DNA of 64,000 bases from JBBIPZ01 sp037442505 [NCBI: Deltaproteobacteria bacterium] (GTDB lineage: Bacteria > CALINM01): assembly GCA_037442505.1 (NCBI GenBank), contig JBBIPZ010000006.1:1-64000 (forward strand), in the 5' to 3' direction. Both the position numbers and the translations under genes were made by a program. Shown piece after piece: positions 1 through 8,557 of the stretch. The first letter of the stretch is position 1. Every line of letters begins with the position of its first letter. Under the pieces are notes generated by a model. The model did no database searches and was not told where the DNA came from. It was given only the letters and a program-made list of their open reading frames with translations.

Positions 1-174
1 CAGCAAGCAGAAGCTTTTTTCTGGTTAAGTTTTGCAGGAAGAATTGCTATGCAGATGGCAGAGATGTATGAAAAACTGGATTTAGTTCAGAAAGCAAGAG
101 AAGAATATCTTTATCTATGTAACACCTTAAAAAATGAAGATGCATGCAAGAATGCAGAAAGATTGAAAAAATAA
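1..174 (+). CDS. C-terminal fragment of a helical (TPR-like?) protein
   Basis: An open frame enters from the left edge and ends at TAA 172-174, giving 57 residues. The fragment is helical and charged. It has alternating aromatic and small residues (FFWLSFAGRIA, then a helix with MAEMYEKL and a helix with AREEYLYLC), which resembles the last tetratricopeptide-type repeats of a longer protein. Two Cys lie near the end. The start and most of the gene lie outside the window, so no function can be given. The TPR reading is inference from the helix pattern only. Confidence 0.55.
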   Translation, partial: QQAEAFFWLSFAGRIAMQMAEMYEKLDLVQKAREEYLYLCNTLKNEDACKNAERLKK

Positions 175-404
175 GGCGGATAAATCATGTCACGATTATA
201 TATAATGATATTTCTGCTGTTTTAAGTTGATTGGAAACATATGTCTATGTTTACTCTACTCTAATTAATTCTGTTAATGTTTTTTAACTACATTGCCGAT
301 TAGATGATAGGATACCGCTCATTGGCACGCAAAACGAAGCAAAAAGTCGGATGGATAAAGTTACCATTACTGGTTTTCCCAACATAATTGTTAATTTTTA
401 ACAT

Positions 405-1379
405 TTATATGCCCATCATCAATGCGAGGCTAAAGAAATCCCTGTCAAGTTTCTTTTTTGTTGTTGTAACAACATTTAAAGGTGTTCCAACTATTTGTGA
501 TTTTATAAGTCCAATCATAATATTGTGTTTACCTTCAATCAGATTTTCTACCGCAGCTCTGCCTAATCTTGAAGCAAGAAGACGGTCAAAAGCTGTTGGT
601 GATCCACCTCGTTGTACATGACCAAGAATACTTACTCTCACTTCAAATCCAATTCTATCTTTGAGTTGTTCAGCAATTTTATTGGCTGAGGCTGCTCCTT
701 CAGCGACGATTATTAAAGCGTTGGTTCTACCTTCTTCGTATCGTTTTTTTAGTGAATTAATCATCTTTTCCAAGTCAAAAGGGAACTCTGGTATGATTGT
801 ATATTCTGCCCCTGCAATAATACCCGATGCAACAGCTAAATAGCCACAATTCCTTCCCATAACTTCTATCACAAAAGCCCTATCATGCGAGGTAGCCGTA
901 TCTTTGATAGCATCTGTTGCCCAGAGAATTGTGTTTAAAGCTGTATCAGCGCCTATCGCCATATCTGTGTATGGTATGTCGTTGTCGATAGAGCCCGGAA
1001 TTCCCACGCAAGGGATGCCTTGGTTTTCTAAAGCTATAGCCCCTTTTAAGGACCCATCGCCGCCTATAACAATCATACCTTCTATACCTAAATTCTTTAG
1101 GTTTTCAGCTGCCTTTTTTTGGTATTCGATATCTAAAAAATGCGGACATCTTGCAGTTTGGAGAATTGTTCCTCCTTTTTGCATTATTCCGCTAACTTCT
1201 CTTGAAGTAATTGGGAAGTAATAATTTTCCAATATGCCTTTATACCCTTTTAAAAAACCATAAACTTCTATACCATTATATATTGCTGTTCTCACACATG
1301 CTCTAATGGCGCTGTTCATGCCTGGACAGTCGCCGCCGCTTGTGATAATGCCAATTTTTTTAGGTCTTTTTAAGTTCAT
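405..1379 (-). CDS. pfkA: ATP-dependent 6-phosphofructokinase
   Basis: Phosphorylates fructose-6-phosphate to fructose-1,6-bisphosphate in glycolysis, in the cytoplasm. At 324 aa it has the usual bacterial PfkA length. Visible motifs are GGDCPGMN (15-22), GGDGS (106-110), PGSIDND with the catalytic Asp at 132, MGRNCGY near 176 and HVQRGGSP near 250. Gly109 and Gly129 are the residues expected in ATP-using enzymes; PPi-dependent relatives have Asp and Lys there. AGGAG lies about 6 nt before the ATG. The gene follows the dpp ATPase genes by about 25 nt on the same strand, so it is probably the last gene of that transcript. A strict anaerobe that respires could also use PPi enzymes, but the motif argues for ATP. 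Confidence 0.96.
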   Translation of the reverse strand: MNLKRPKKIGIITSGGDCPGMNSAIRACVRTAIYNGIEVYGFLKGYKGILENYYFPITSREVSGIMQKGGTILQTARCPHFLDIEYQKKAAENLKNLGIEGMIVIGGDGSLKGAIALENQGIPCVGIPGSIDNDIPYTDMAIGADTALNTILWATDAIKDTATSHDRAFVIEVMGRNCGYLAVASGIIAGAEYTIIPEFPFDLEKMINSLKKRYEEGRTNALIIVAEGAASANKIAEQLKDRIGFEVRVSILGHVQRGGSPTAFDRLLASRLGRAAVENLIEGKHNIMIGLIKSQIVGTPLNVVTTTKKKLDRDFFSLALMMGI

Positions 1380-1404
1380 AATTTTCTCCTATCCCCAAAG
1401 TAAA

Positions 1405-2190
1405 TTAAACATCCACTTGATTTTCAGGTAAAGCAGTTATCAGACTTTTAGTGTATGGGTGAGTAGTATGTGTAAAAATTTTTTCACATTCCCCAAACTC
1501 CACAATCTTACCTTGATACATAACAGCGATTTTATCTGATATGTGTCTGACTATTCTTAAATCATGTGAGATAAAAATCATGGAAAATTTGTATAGTCTT
1601 TGAAGCTCGAGAAATAAATTAATAACCTGAGCCTGTATTGAAACGTCTAAAGAAGAAACGGGTTCATCAGCAATTAACACTGTAGGATTTAAAATGATTG
1701 CACGTGCAATGTTTATACGTTGCCTCTGTCCCCCTGAAAATTCATGTGGATATTTATACATGTCTTCTGGAGAGAGTCCGACCTTCTCGAGCATCTCCCC
1801 AACCTTTTGAATAACATCTCTTTTTGAAAGCTTTGAATACAACTTTAAAGGTTCAGTTAATGTATCAATAATAGGCAATCTTGGATTAAGTGAAGAGTAT
1901 GGATCTTGAAAGACAGCCTGGACTTCCTTTCTGAAGAAAGTAAGTTCAGAATACTTTTTGTTTGTAATTTCAGTCTCTTTGTAGAAGATTTTACCTTCAT
2001 CTGGCTTTGCCAGTAAAAGCAATATTTTAGCAAGAGTTGATTTGCCAGAGCCAGACTCGCCAACAATGCCAACAATCTCATTTTCAGAAATGCTTAGATT
2101 AATGCCTTTTAAAGCCTCTATTTTGAATTTAGGTTTAAAAGGTTGTTTACTTATTTCAAAGCATTTCTTTATATTTTGGCATCTTAACAT
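1405..2190 (-). CDS. dppF: Peptide/nickel-type ABC transporter ATP-binding protein (DppF/OppF-like)
   Basis: ATPase subunit of an oligopeptide, dipeptide or nickel importer at the inner face of the cytoplasmic membrane. It has Walker A GESGSGKST, Q-loop FQDPYSSLNPR (typical of the Opp/Dpp F subunit), signature SGGQRQR, Walker B LIADEPVSSLD and the switch His in FISHD. I prefer the ATG at 2190 (MLRCQNI) over the in-frame ATG at 2208. AAAGG sits 7 nt before the former, while the latter has no ribosome site. With this start the gene overlaps the upstream dppD by 7 nt. No permease or binding-protein gene is near, so the substrate is open. Confidence 0.9.
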   Translation of the reverse strand: MLRCQNIKKCFEISKQPFKPKFKIEALKGINLSISENEIVGIVGESGSGKSTLAKILLLLAKPDEGKIFYKETEITNKKYSELTFFRKEVQAVFQDPYSSLNPRLPIIDTLTEPLKLYSKLSKRDVIQKVGEMLEKVGLSPEDMYKYPHEFSGGQRQRINIARAIILNPTVLIADEPVSSLDVSIQAQVINLFLELQRLYKFSMIFISHDLRIVRHISDKIAVMYQGKIVEFGECEKIFTHTTHPYTKSLITALPENQVDV

Positions 2191-3140
2191 TTTATGGCCT
2201 TTGTGCATAATACTGAATGTTTTTCTGATAGTCTAACCTGTTGAAACTCTTCTTTACAGATTGCATCTGATAAATCACAACGTTCAAAAAAAGGACAGAA
2301 ATGTTTTGATTTCTCGGCATAGCCCTTTATCATTGGCAATGGTGTTTTTGGGATACTGTTTATTGATGGAACAGATTTTAAAAGCCCAATTGTGTAAGGG
2401 TGAATAGGATTATTCAACAGTTCGTCCTTTTCACCTTCTTCGACAATTTTCCCGCCATACATAACATAAATGTACTGGGCAACCTTCCTGACAATACCAA
2501 AGTCATGTGTGATTATAATAACACTCTTACCCATTTCAGATTGAATTTTAGAAAAAAGTTGCAAAATGCCTGATTGTATAGATACATCCAGGGCTGTAGT
2601 AGGTTCATCTGCAATTATAAGTGAAGGATTTAACGCAATGGACATTGCTATAAGAACTCTCTGTCTTTCACCGCCACTCAACTGGTGTGGATATGATTTT
2701 AACCTTTCAGCAGGATTGTTAAGTTTAACTTTCTCTAAAAGAGATATACTACGTTCATTCATTTCTTTGCTGCTTAAGTTTGTATGGTACTTGAAAAGTT
2801 CTCCAATTTGTTCTCCTACAGTCAATACTGGGTTGAGTGCTGTAAGAGGTTCTTGAGGTATCATAAAAATTTCAGCTCCACGAACTTTTCTAAGCTGGTC
2901 GTTATTCAGTTGGAGAATATTTTGTCCTTTAAATAAAATTTTTCCGTTGATAATTTTCAGGTTATCAGAGGGCATTAGATTTAGTATTGAGTAAGCAGTG
3001 AGGGACTTTCCAGACCCTGATTCACCAACTAATGCTATTATTGTGGCTGGGGCTATATTTAAATTTACATCGTTGACGAGAAGCTTCTTAGGAAAACCTT
3101 TTTCAAATAATGCAACTTTAAGAGAAATAACATCAAGCAT
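2184..3140 (-). CDS. dppD: Peptide/nickel-type ABC transporter ATP-binding protein (DppD/OppD-like)
   Basis: First gene of the minus-strand dppD-dppF-pfkA unit and partner ATPase of DppF. The 318 aa match the D-subunit family. Walker A GESGSGKS, IPQEPLTALNP (D-type Q-loop), LSGGERQR, LIIADEPTTALD and ITHDFG are all present. The C-terminal oligopeptide-transporter extension carries four Cys (FCPFFERC, then AIC and LC), as in relatives where this part may bind an iron-sulfur cluster. There is no Shine-Dalgarno before the ATG. A TATAAT box ends 7 nt before it, so the message is probably leaderless. Permease genes DppB/C and a binding protein are absent from the window. Confidence 0.9.
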   Translation of the reverse strand: MLDVISLKVALFEKGFPKKLLVNDVNLNIAPATIIALVGESGSGKSLTAYSILNLMPSDNLKIINGKILFKGQNILQLNNDQLRKVRGAEIFMIPQEPLTALNPVLTVGEQIGELFKYHTNLSSKEMNERSISLLEKVKLNNPAERLKSYPHQLSGGERQRVLIAMSIALNPSLIIADEPTTALDVSIQSGILQLFSKIQSEMGKSVIIITHDFGIVRKVAQYIYVMYGGKIVEEGEKDELLNNPIHPYTIGLLKSVPSINSIPKTPLPMIKGYAEKSKHFCPFFERCDLSDAICKEEFQQVRLSEKHSVLCTKAIKC

Positions 3141-3147
3141 TGAAGTA

Positions 3148-3176
3148 ATTATACAAAAATAATATCTTCCTTTCTA
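3148..3176 (-). promoter_or_regulatory. Sigma-70-type promoter for dppD, placing the start at the ATG
   Basis: On the minus strand, TAGAAA (3176-3171), a 17-nt spacer and a perfect TATAAT (3153-3148) lie just before dppD. Only 7 nt (TACTTCA) separate the -10 box from the ATG at 3140, so transcription would begin at or next to the initiation codon. Seen in sequence; activity is inferred. Confidence 0.55.
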
Positions 3177-3183
3177 TTTTTTT

Positions 3184-3212
3184 TTGACAAAGCCAATAGC
3201 TTCAAGTAAAAT
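3184..3212 (+). promoter_or_regulatory. Sigma-70-type promoter for the alaC-hom-thrC operon
   Basis: TTGACA (3184-3189), a 17-nt spacer and TAAAAT (3207-3212) form a near-consensus promoter. The Shine-Dalgarno GGGAGG (3226-3231) follows, then the ATG at 3238. It lies back to back with the dppD promoter in the 97-nt divergent region. Confidence 0.75.
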
Positions 3213-3237
3213 TAACTAAACATTCGGGAGGAATATT

Positions 3238-4413
3238 ATGTTTGATTTTCCAAGAATAAAAAGATTGCCGCCATATGTGTTTAACATCGTTGTAGATTTG
3301 AAAAATAAGGCAAGACGAGCTGGTGAAGATATTATTGACTTAGGTATGGGAAATCCAGATATTCCTACAGCTCAACATATAGTTGATAAATTAGTTGAGG
3401 CAGCTTATAATCCGAAAAATCATCGTTATTCAGCATCTAAAGGCATAACAAAGTTAAGAGTTGCCATTTCTGATTGGTATAAAAGAAACTATAACGTTCA
3501 TATTGATCCAGAAACTGAAGCGATTGTTACCATAGGCGCTAAAGAAGGTCTTTCTCATTTTGCGCTTGCCACGCTTGAAAGAGGTGACGTTGTTCTTGTG
3601 CCTAACCCTACATATCCTATACACACTTATTGTGCTGTGATTGCAGGTGCTGATGTCCATTCGATACCCTTTACACCAGATAGAGACTTTTTTGTTGAAT
3701 TAGAAAAGTCAACTAAACGTGTTTGGCCAAGTCCAAAACTTTTGTTATTAAGTTTTCCACACAATCCAACAACGAGGATAGTTGATCTTAATTTTTTCGA
3801 GAGAGTAGTTGATTTTGCTAAAGAGAATAAGTTGATTGTTGTTCACGATTTTGCCTATGCTGATTTATGTTTTGACGGCTACAAAGCGCCCAGTATGATG
3901 CAAGTTCCAGGTGCAAAGGATGTAGGGATTGAGTTTTATTCTCTTTCTAAGGGTTATAGCATGCCTGGTTGGCGTGTTGCGTTTGCTGTCGGTAACAGCG
4001 AGCTTATAAACGCGCTTGCGAGGTTGAAGAGTTACTTTGATTACGGGATTTTTCAGCCAGTTCAGATCGCCTCGATAATTGCATTGAACGGTCCTCAGGA
4101 TTGCGTGGATCAAGTAAGAGAAATTTACAAAAGCAGGAGAGATGTTTTGATAGAAGGTCTTAATAAGATACGCTGGAATGTTGAGTCACCTAAGGGAACC
4201 ATGTTCGTTTGGGCTGAGATCCCTGAAGAGTTTAAACATTTAGGTTCAATAGAGTTTTCGAAACTGCTTTTGAAAGAGGCTAAAGTGGCTGTTTCACCGG
4301 GGGTTGGGTTTGGAGAGTATGGCGAAGGATACATTAGATTTTCACTTGTTGAAAATGAGCATAGAATTAAACAGGCTGTTAGAGGAATTAAAAGACTCGT
4401 CTTTGGGAGGTAA
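3238..4413 (+). CDS. alaC: PLP-dependent alanine-type aminotransferase (AlaC-like)
   Basis: Class I/II aminotransferase, cytoplasmic, most like the AlaC group that interconverts pyruvate and alanine with glutamate/2-oxoglutarate. Length is 391 aa. The fold-type-I landmarks are PNPTYPIH (122-129), FPHNPTT (173-179), HDFAYADL (203-210) and the PLP lysine K238 in [12 protein letters not shown]. The N-terminus ([12 protein letters not shown]) and DLGMGNPD are typical of AlaC. It opens the operon with hom (8-nt gap) and thrC, so it may instead serve the aspartate/threonine branch as an aspartate or LL-diaminopimelate-type aminotransferase. The family cannot be split further by eye. Confidence 0.88.
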   Translation: MFDFPRIKRLPPYVFNIVVDLKNKARRAGEDIIDLGMGNPDIPTAQHIVDKLVEAAYNPKNHRYSASKGITKLRVAISDWYKRNYNVHIDPETEAIVTIGAKEGLSHFALATLERGDVVLVPNPTYPIHTYCAVIAGADVHSIPFTPDRDFFVELEKSTKRVWPSPKLLLLSFPHNPTTRIVDLNFFERVVDFAKENKLIVVHDFAYADLCFDGYKAPSMMQVPGAKDVGIEFYSLSKGYSMPGWRVAFAVGNSELINALARLKSYFDYGIFQPVQIASIIALNGPQDCVDQVREIYKSRRDVLIEGLNKIRWNVESPKGTMFVWAEIPEEFKHLGSIEFSKLLLKEAKVAVSPGVGFGEYGEGYIRFSLVENEHRIKQAVRGIKRLVFGR

Positions 4414-4421
4414 ACTTTCTA

Positions 4422-5732
4422 ATGAAAACTGTTAATTTTGGAATAATAGGTTTTGGCACGGTTGGTTCAGGTGTGGTAAAACTTTTTTTAGATAATAAAA
4501 AGGAGATTGAGAAAAGACTAAATTTTAAACTTAATCTTAAAAAAATTGCAGATAAAACTAAAACTTCGAAGGAAGGTGTTAAAGTCCCTAAATCAATGCT
4601 GACAACCGATGCTTATGACATAATTAATGATCAGGAAATTGATATAGTTGTTGAGTTAGTTGGTGGAACAGGTATTGCAAAGAAGTTTTTGCTTGATGCG
4701 ATAGCAAATGGCAAACATGTCGTTACAGCCAATAAGGCTTTGCTTGCTGAATTTGGGGAAGAGATTTTTGATGCATGCGAGAAAAAACAAAGAATGATTG
4801 GTTTTGAAGCATCTGTTGGTGGTGTTATTCCTATTATCCGTTCGATAAAAGAAAATCTGGCTGGTGATAGAATTGTTAGTGTTTTCGGTATTATTAACGG
4901 CACCTGTAACTACATTCTCACACGTATGGCTGAGGAGGGCAAAGAGTTTGATGCAGTCTTAAAAGAAGCGCAACAAAAGGGCTATGCAGAAGCCAACCCA
5001 TCGCTGGATGTAGATGGGATTGATGCTGCTCATAAGTTAGCAATATTAACATCTCTTTCTTTTGGCGTTAAAGTTAATTTCGATGATATTTATAAAGAAG
5101 GAATTTCTAAACTTACAAATACAGATATCAAGTTTGCCACTGATTTTGGATATTCAATAAAGCTGTTAGGGATAGCAAAGAGGGTTGAAAATGATATAGA
5201 GGCGAGAGTTCATTCAACCCTCATTCCAAAATCACACCCACTGGCAAATGTCAGGATGGAAAATAACGCAATATTTGTTAAGGGGTATGCTTCCGGTCCA
5301 ATATTACTTTACGGTAAGGGTGCGGGCATGATGCCAACTGCCTCAGCAGTAATGGGTGATATAGTTGATATTGCAAGAAATATTGCTAACAATTGTAACA
5401 TACCTGTGCCAAATAGAGGTTTTAATAATACTTCTATGAAGAAAATTAAGATTAAAGATATTTTGGATATAGAAAACAAGTTTTACATAAGGATGTCTGT
5501 CGTAGATAAACCGGGAGTGCTTGCTGCTATTTCTGGTATTCTTGGAAAAAGGAAGATAAGCATAGCTTCAGTGATTCAAAAGGGTAGAGACGAAAATGGA
5601 ACCGGTGTACCATTGGTAATTGTTACTCACGAAACGAAGGAAAAAGAGTTACTTAAGGCATTAGATGAAATTAAGAAGCTTGATTTTTGTCTAAAAGAGC
5701 CGCTTTTTATCAGAATTGAAGATAGCATTTAA
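4422..5732 (+). CDS. hom: Homoserine dehydrogenase
   Basis: Reduces aspartate semialdehyde to homoserine with NAD(P)H for threonine and methionine synthesis. The 436 aa show a Rossmann motif GFGTVGSG near residue 11, NKALLAEFG, the signature [14 protein letters not shown] with the catalytic and substrate-binding Asp/Lys, and a C-terminal ACT domain from about 350 ([15 protein letters not shown]). The ACT domain is the usual site for threonine feedback. It sits between alaC and thrC. There is no fused aspartokinase. Confidence 0.96.
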   Translation: MKTVNFGIIGFGTVGSGVVKLFLDNKKEIEKRLNFKLNLKKIADKTKTSKEGVKVPKSMLTTDAYDIINDQEIDIVVELVGGTGIAKKFLLDAIANGKHVVTANKALLAEFGEEIFDACEKKQRMIGFEASVGGVIPIIRSIKENLAGDRIVSVFGIINGTCNYILTRMAEEGKEFDAVLKEAQQKGYAEANPSLDVDGIDAAHKLAILTSLSFGVKVNFDDIYKEGISKLTNTDIKFATDFGYSIKLLGIAKRVENDIEARVHSTLIPKSHPLANVRMENNAIFVKGYASGPILLYGKGAGMMPTASAVMGDIVDIARNIANNCNIPVPNRGFNNTSMKKIKIKDILDIENKFYIRMSVVDKPGVLAAISGILGKRKISIASVIQKGRDENGTGVPLVIVTHETKEKELLKALDEIKKLDFCLKEPLFIRIEDSI

Positions 5733-5742
5733 GGAGAAAACG

Positions 5743-6795
5743 ATGTGGCAAGGTCTTGTTAAGCACTATATTGACTTTTTTGAAGTTAATGATGAAAAAA
5801 ATATCGTCACACTTAATGAAGGAAACACACCATTAATTTCATCAAGGTATATAGGTATGTCTTTAGAGAAACCGCTGGAGATATACTTTAAATATGAAGG
5901 CCTTAACCCAACAGGTTCTTTTAAAGACAGAGGGATGACCTATGCTATCACTAAGGCTGTAGAGGATGGTTCAAAGGCGGTTATATGTGCCTCTACTGGA
6001 AACACTTCTGCCTCTGCTGCTGCCTATGCGGCAAGGGCTGGATTAAAATGTGTAGTTTTGATTCCTAAGGGTAAAATTGCGCTTGGGAAGTTGTCTCAAG
6101 CTATGATACACGGAGCTGTTGTAATACAGATTGAAGGTAATTTTGATGATGCATTGAATATTGTTAAAGAAATTTCGAATACTCATCCTATAACCTTGGT
6201 AAACTCTCTTAATCCTCATAGAATTGAAGGGCAAAAAACAGGTGCGTTTGAAGTGGTTGATGCTTTAGGTTTTGCTCCCGATTTTCATTCTTTACCTGTG
6301 GGTAACGCAGGTAACATAACTGCTTACTGGAAAGGATATAAAGAATATTACGAAAAGAAGCTGTCAAAAAATCTTCCTCGAATGTTGGGGTTTCAGGCAG
6401 AAGGCGCCGCACCAATTGTAAGAGGATATCCTATAAAGAGCCCCGAAACAATTGCTACTGCAATTAGGATTGGTAATCCAGCAAGTTGGGATAAGGCTGT
6501 CAAAGCTAAGGAAGAATCCGGTGGTTTAATAGATATGGTGACAGATGAAGAAATCTTAGAAGCTTATAGATTATTAGCATATAAAGAAGGGGTTTTTTGT
6601 GAGCCTGCCTCAGCAGCATCAGTTGCCGGCTTGATAAAACTTTCAAAGCAAGGTTTTTTTAAGGGTGGTGAGAGGGTAGTGTGTACCTTGACAGGACATG
6701 GGTTGAAAGACCCTGATTTAGCTATAAAACAGGCGAATGAACCCATAGTCGCTAAGACTTCGCTTGATGATATTCTAAATAAAATTGGATTTTAA
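5743..6795 (+). CDS. thrC: Threonine synthase
   Basis: PLP enzyme converting O-phosphohomoserine to threonine, the last step of the pathway served by hom. The PLP lysine is in GSFKDRGM (about residue 61). [23 protein letters not shown] and a late [10 protein letters not shown] motif fit the short-type threonine synthase. I chose ATG 5743 (MWQGLVKHY, 350 aa) because AAGGAG (5731-5736) precedes it by 6 nt. The longer frame from 5716 would overlap hom and has no ribosome site. The gap to hom is 10 nt, which supports one transcript. Confidence 0.95.
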   Translation: MWQGLVKHYIDFFEVNDEKNIVTLNEGNTPLISSRYIGMSLEKPLEIYFKYEGLNPTGSFKDRGMTYAITKAVEDGSKAVICASTGNTSASAAAYAARAGLKCVVLIPKGKIALGKLSQAMIHGAVVIQIEGNFDDALNIVKEISNTHPITLVNSLNPHRIEGQKTGAFEVVDALGFAPDFHSLPVGNAGNITAYWKGYKEYYEKKLSKNLPRMLGFQAEGAAPIVRGYPIKSPETIATAIRIGNPASWDKAVKAKEESGGLIDMVTDEEILEAYRLLAYKEGVFCEPASAASVAGLIKLSKQGFFKGGERVVCTLTGHGLKDPDLAIKQANEPIVAKTSLDDILNKIGF

Positions 6796-6805
6796 GGAGG
6801 GGGGT

Positions 6806-7411
6806 ATGAGACCAATTGAGAAATCGCTTTTTGATTACCAAAAAAAATTATCAAATGCGATGGAACAAGTTTTAGAAATGATTAATCTTACTTACGACGG
6901 CTTTATCAAACACAAGAAAAGCTTTCTTAATGAAGCAGAAAAAATTGGAAAAACCATTCATCAGTTTGAGAAAGATTTTACTTCTGATATCGTTAAAGAA
7001 GGTAATAAGGAAAGTGTAAGACTTTTAATCTCGATTGCTGGTCATATCGAGAGGATAGGTGATTGTATTGAAAATGTCATAAAAACAGTCCACACCAAGG
7101 TTGCGGAAGGCACCCTATTTTCAGACAAGGCAGTATCAGAACTTAATTATCTATTTAACAGCGTAAAGGATATTATAAGAGACACAAAAGATATAATTGT
7201 CACTTTAAATCCTGTTTTGATTGAACACACAATCTCTATAGGCAACAAAGTAAATCAGATGGCTGATGAATTTTCTACGTTGCATGAAGAACGTCTTGTT
7301 ACTGGCATATGTCATCCAAAACATTCATCAATGTATCTTGATATGCTTGACAACTTAAGAATGGTTATCTGGCATGTTAAAGAGGCGGTAAAAAAACTAC
7401 AAAATTACTGA
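6806..7411 (+). CDS. PhoU-like domain protein
   Basis: A 201-aa all-helical cytoplasmic protein with two three-helix units of the PhoU type (E/DxxD-like acidic positions, HIERIGDCIENV in the middle). PhoU proteins dampen phosphate uptake or signalling, often by binding metal ions. This one is not next to pst or phoB genes but last in a threonine-synthesis operon, so its partner is unknown. The ATG at 6806 is set by a perfect AAGGAGG (6794-6800) five nt upstream; the in-frame ATG at 6785 would read through that site. A strong hairpin terminator follows. Confidence 0.72.
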   Translation: MRPIEKSLFDYQKKLSNAMEQVLEMINLTYDGFIKHKKSFLNEAEKIGKTIHQFEKDFTSDIVKEGNKESVRLLISIAGHIERIGDCIENVIKTVHTKVAEGTLFSDKAVSELNYLFNSVKDIIRDTKDIIVTLNPVLIEHTISIGNKVNQMADEFSTLHEERLVTGICHPKHSSMYLDMLDNLRMVIWHVKEAVKKLQNY

Positions 7412-7419
7412 TAAATAAA

Positions 7420-7451
7420 AAGTGTGAGCGGAATTTCTCTTGCTCACACTT
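7420..7451. terminator. Bidirectional intrinsic terminator
   Basis: Ten-base arms AAGTGTGAGC (7420-7429) and GCTCACACTT (7442-7451) flank a 12-nt loop. A run of T follows on the plus strand and an A-rich stretch precedes it. It lies between the convergent PhoU-like (+) and LapA-domain (-) genes and can end both transcripts. Confidence 0.85.
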
Positions 7452-7469
7452 AGTTTTTATAACGAAAAA

Positions 7470-7745
7470 TTAGTTGTTTTTGTTTATATCTGAGTTGTTT
7501 TTATTCTCTGGCTGTTTTTTGTTAATTTCTTTCATTAAGCCAGAAATCTGGAGATTCTTTCTAAAAAATGAAGGTAGCATATAAACAATGCCACAGATAA
7601 TTCCTAAAGCATAGCTGATCAACACTAATACAACAAGATAGCTCTGAAATTGATAATTGAAGAAAGAAATAGACACGACTGTGGAGTTCTGGACTGAAAA
7701 AATTGCGATTAGTATTAACACTATCACAAACAAAATAAACTTCAT
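7470..7745 (-). CDS. LapA-domain (DUF1049) small membrane protein
   Basis: The 91-aa inner-membrane protein has two transmembrane helices: residues 2-20 (ILFVIVLILIAIFSVQN) and about 33-55 (YLVVLVLISYALGIICG). A short charged cytoplasmic tail is rich in K, N and E. The FSVQNS turn after helix 1 and the overall layout match the LapA/DUF1049 family. In enterobacteria that family (LapA/YciS) acts with LapB to control LPS synthesis. No LapB is beside it here, so a role in LPS is only by family. It is downstream of the DedA/SNARE-associated gene with a 42-nt gap holding a hairpin. Confidence 0.75.
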   Translation of the reverse strand: MKFILFVIVLILIAIFSVQNSTVVSISFFNYQFQSYLVVLVLISYALGIICGIVYMLPSFFRKNLQISGLMKEINKKQPENKNNSDINKNN

Positions 7746-7750
7746 AATTT

Positions 7751-7779
7751 ACTTTCTAACATTTATTACGTTAGTAAGT
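7751..7779. other. Inverted repeat before the LapA-domain gene
   Basis: Arms ACTTTCTAAC (7751-7760) and GTTAGTAAGT (7770-7779) pair at 9 of 10 positions with a 9-nt loop. It fills the short gap between the two minus-strand membrane genes and ends just before the LapA start. There is no T-run on the minus side, so it may be an operator or a message-stabilising hairpin rather than a terminator. Confidence 0.4.
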
Positions 7780-7787
7780 CAAGTTTT

Positions 7788-8480
7788 TTACAGACTTTTA
7801 TGCAAAAATTTTCTTATTTTTAGTTCAATCGCTTCTCTATAAATGTAAAAAACTAAGATTACTATTAATGTTATGACAGATAATGTTAAAAAACTTTTAT
7901 AGTATTGATTTCTTATAAAACTGCCACCCAATGTCAGCATAAAAGTGCTGATAAATCTTCCAAAGGTAGAAATAATAAAGAATGAGCGGGGGCTTATTTT
8001 GCTCAATCCCAATATATAACATAAATAGTCCTTAGGGAAACCGGGCATTATAAAAAGAAAGGCAGAAATCGAAACACCCTTGTGTGTCATTAGATAATCA
8101 AATTTTTCTAAATATTTTCTATCTACAAAATAAAGAACTACTGGTCTGCCAAAAAATCTTGCAATATAAAAAGCAATCAAAGAGCCTAAAGAAAGCCCTA
8201 TCGTTGAGTAAATTGTGCCAAGAGTAATTCCAAACAGATACCCACCGATAAATCCCGTTACTTCCCCTGGAATTATTGCGATAACAACCTGTATTATCTG
8301 AAGGGCAATAAAGATAAATACTGATAATGTCTTATAAGTGTTAATAATTTCGATTAACCTGTCTTTATTTGTGAAAACTGACCACAACTCATATTTAAAG
8401 GTTAAAAAAACGAACAAAGAAAATATTGACAACAAGATGAGCGATTTTAGATAAGCGAACTTATTGTTATTCATTAACAT
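7788..8480 (-). CDS. TVP38/TMEM64 (SNARE-associated, DedA superfamily) membrane protein
   Basis: The 230-aa polytopic inner-membrane protein has about five hydrophobic segments. The family core is visible as IPGEVTGFIGGYLFG (residues ~68-82), SLIAFYIARFFGR and a late MPGFPKDYLCYILGLS segment, where the Pro and acidic residue are conserved in the DedA/VTT superfamily. Such proteins move lipids or undecaprenyl phosphate across membranes, or contribute to proton balance. The exact substrate here is unknown. The start could be residue 1 or 3 (MLMNNN). Confidence 0.82.
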   Translation of the reverse strand: MLMNNNKFAYLKSLILLSIFSLFVFLTFKYELWSVFTNKDRLIEIINTYKTLSVFIFIALQIIQVVIAIIPGEVTGFIGGYLFGITLGTIYSTIGLSLGSLIAFYIARFFGRPVVLYFVDRKYLEKFDYLMTHKGVSISAFLFIMPGFPKDYLCYILGLSKISPRSFFIISTFGRFISTFMLTLGGSFIRNQYYKSFLTLSVITLIVILVFYIYREAIELKIRKFLHKSL

Positions 8481-8557
8481 AGCTATTTTATTTAAAAATC
8501 AAATTAAAAAAAACCTTTTTCTTTCATTTGTCTGTAAAATTAAATTATAATTCTTTT

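Noticed and set aside
175-404. Possible tRNA or small RNA in the first gap
   Set aside because: No cloverleaf arms, no T-loop sequence and no convincing promoter or terminator could be found; I see nothing supportable there.
388-621. Plus-strand frame over pfkA, and many similar opposite-strand frames elsewhere
   Set aside because: They lie inside well-supported genes, have no ribosome sites and give sequences without recognisable domains.
405-1379. pfkA as a PPi-dependent enzyme, as in many anaerobes
   Set aside because: The two key positions are Gly (GGDGS and PGSIDND), as in ATP-using enzymes.
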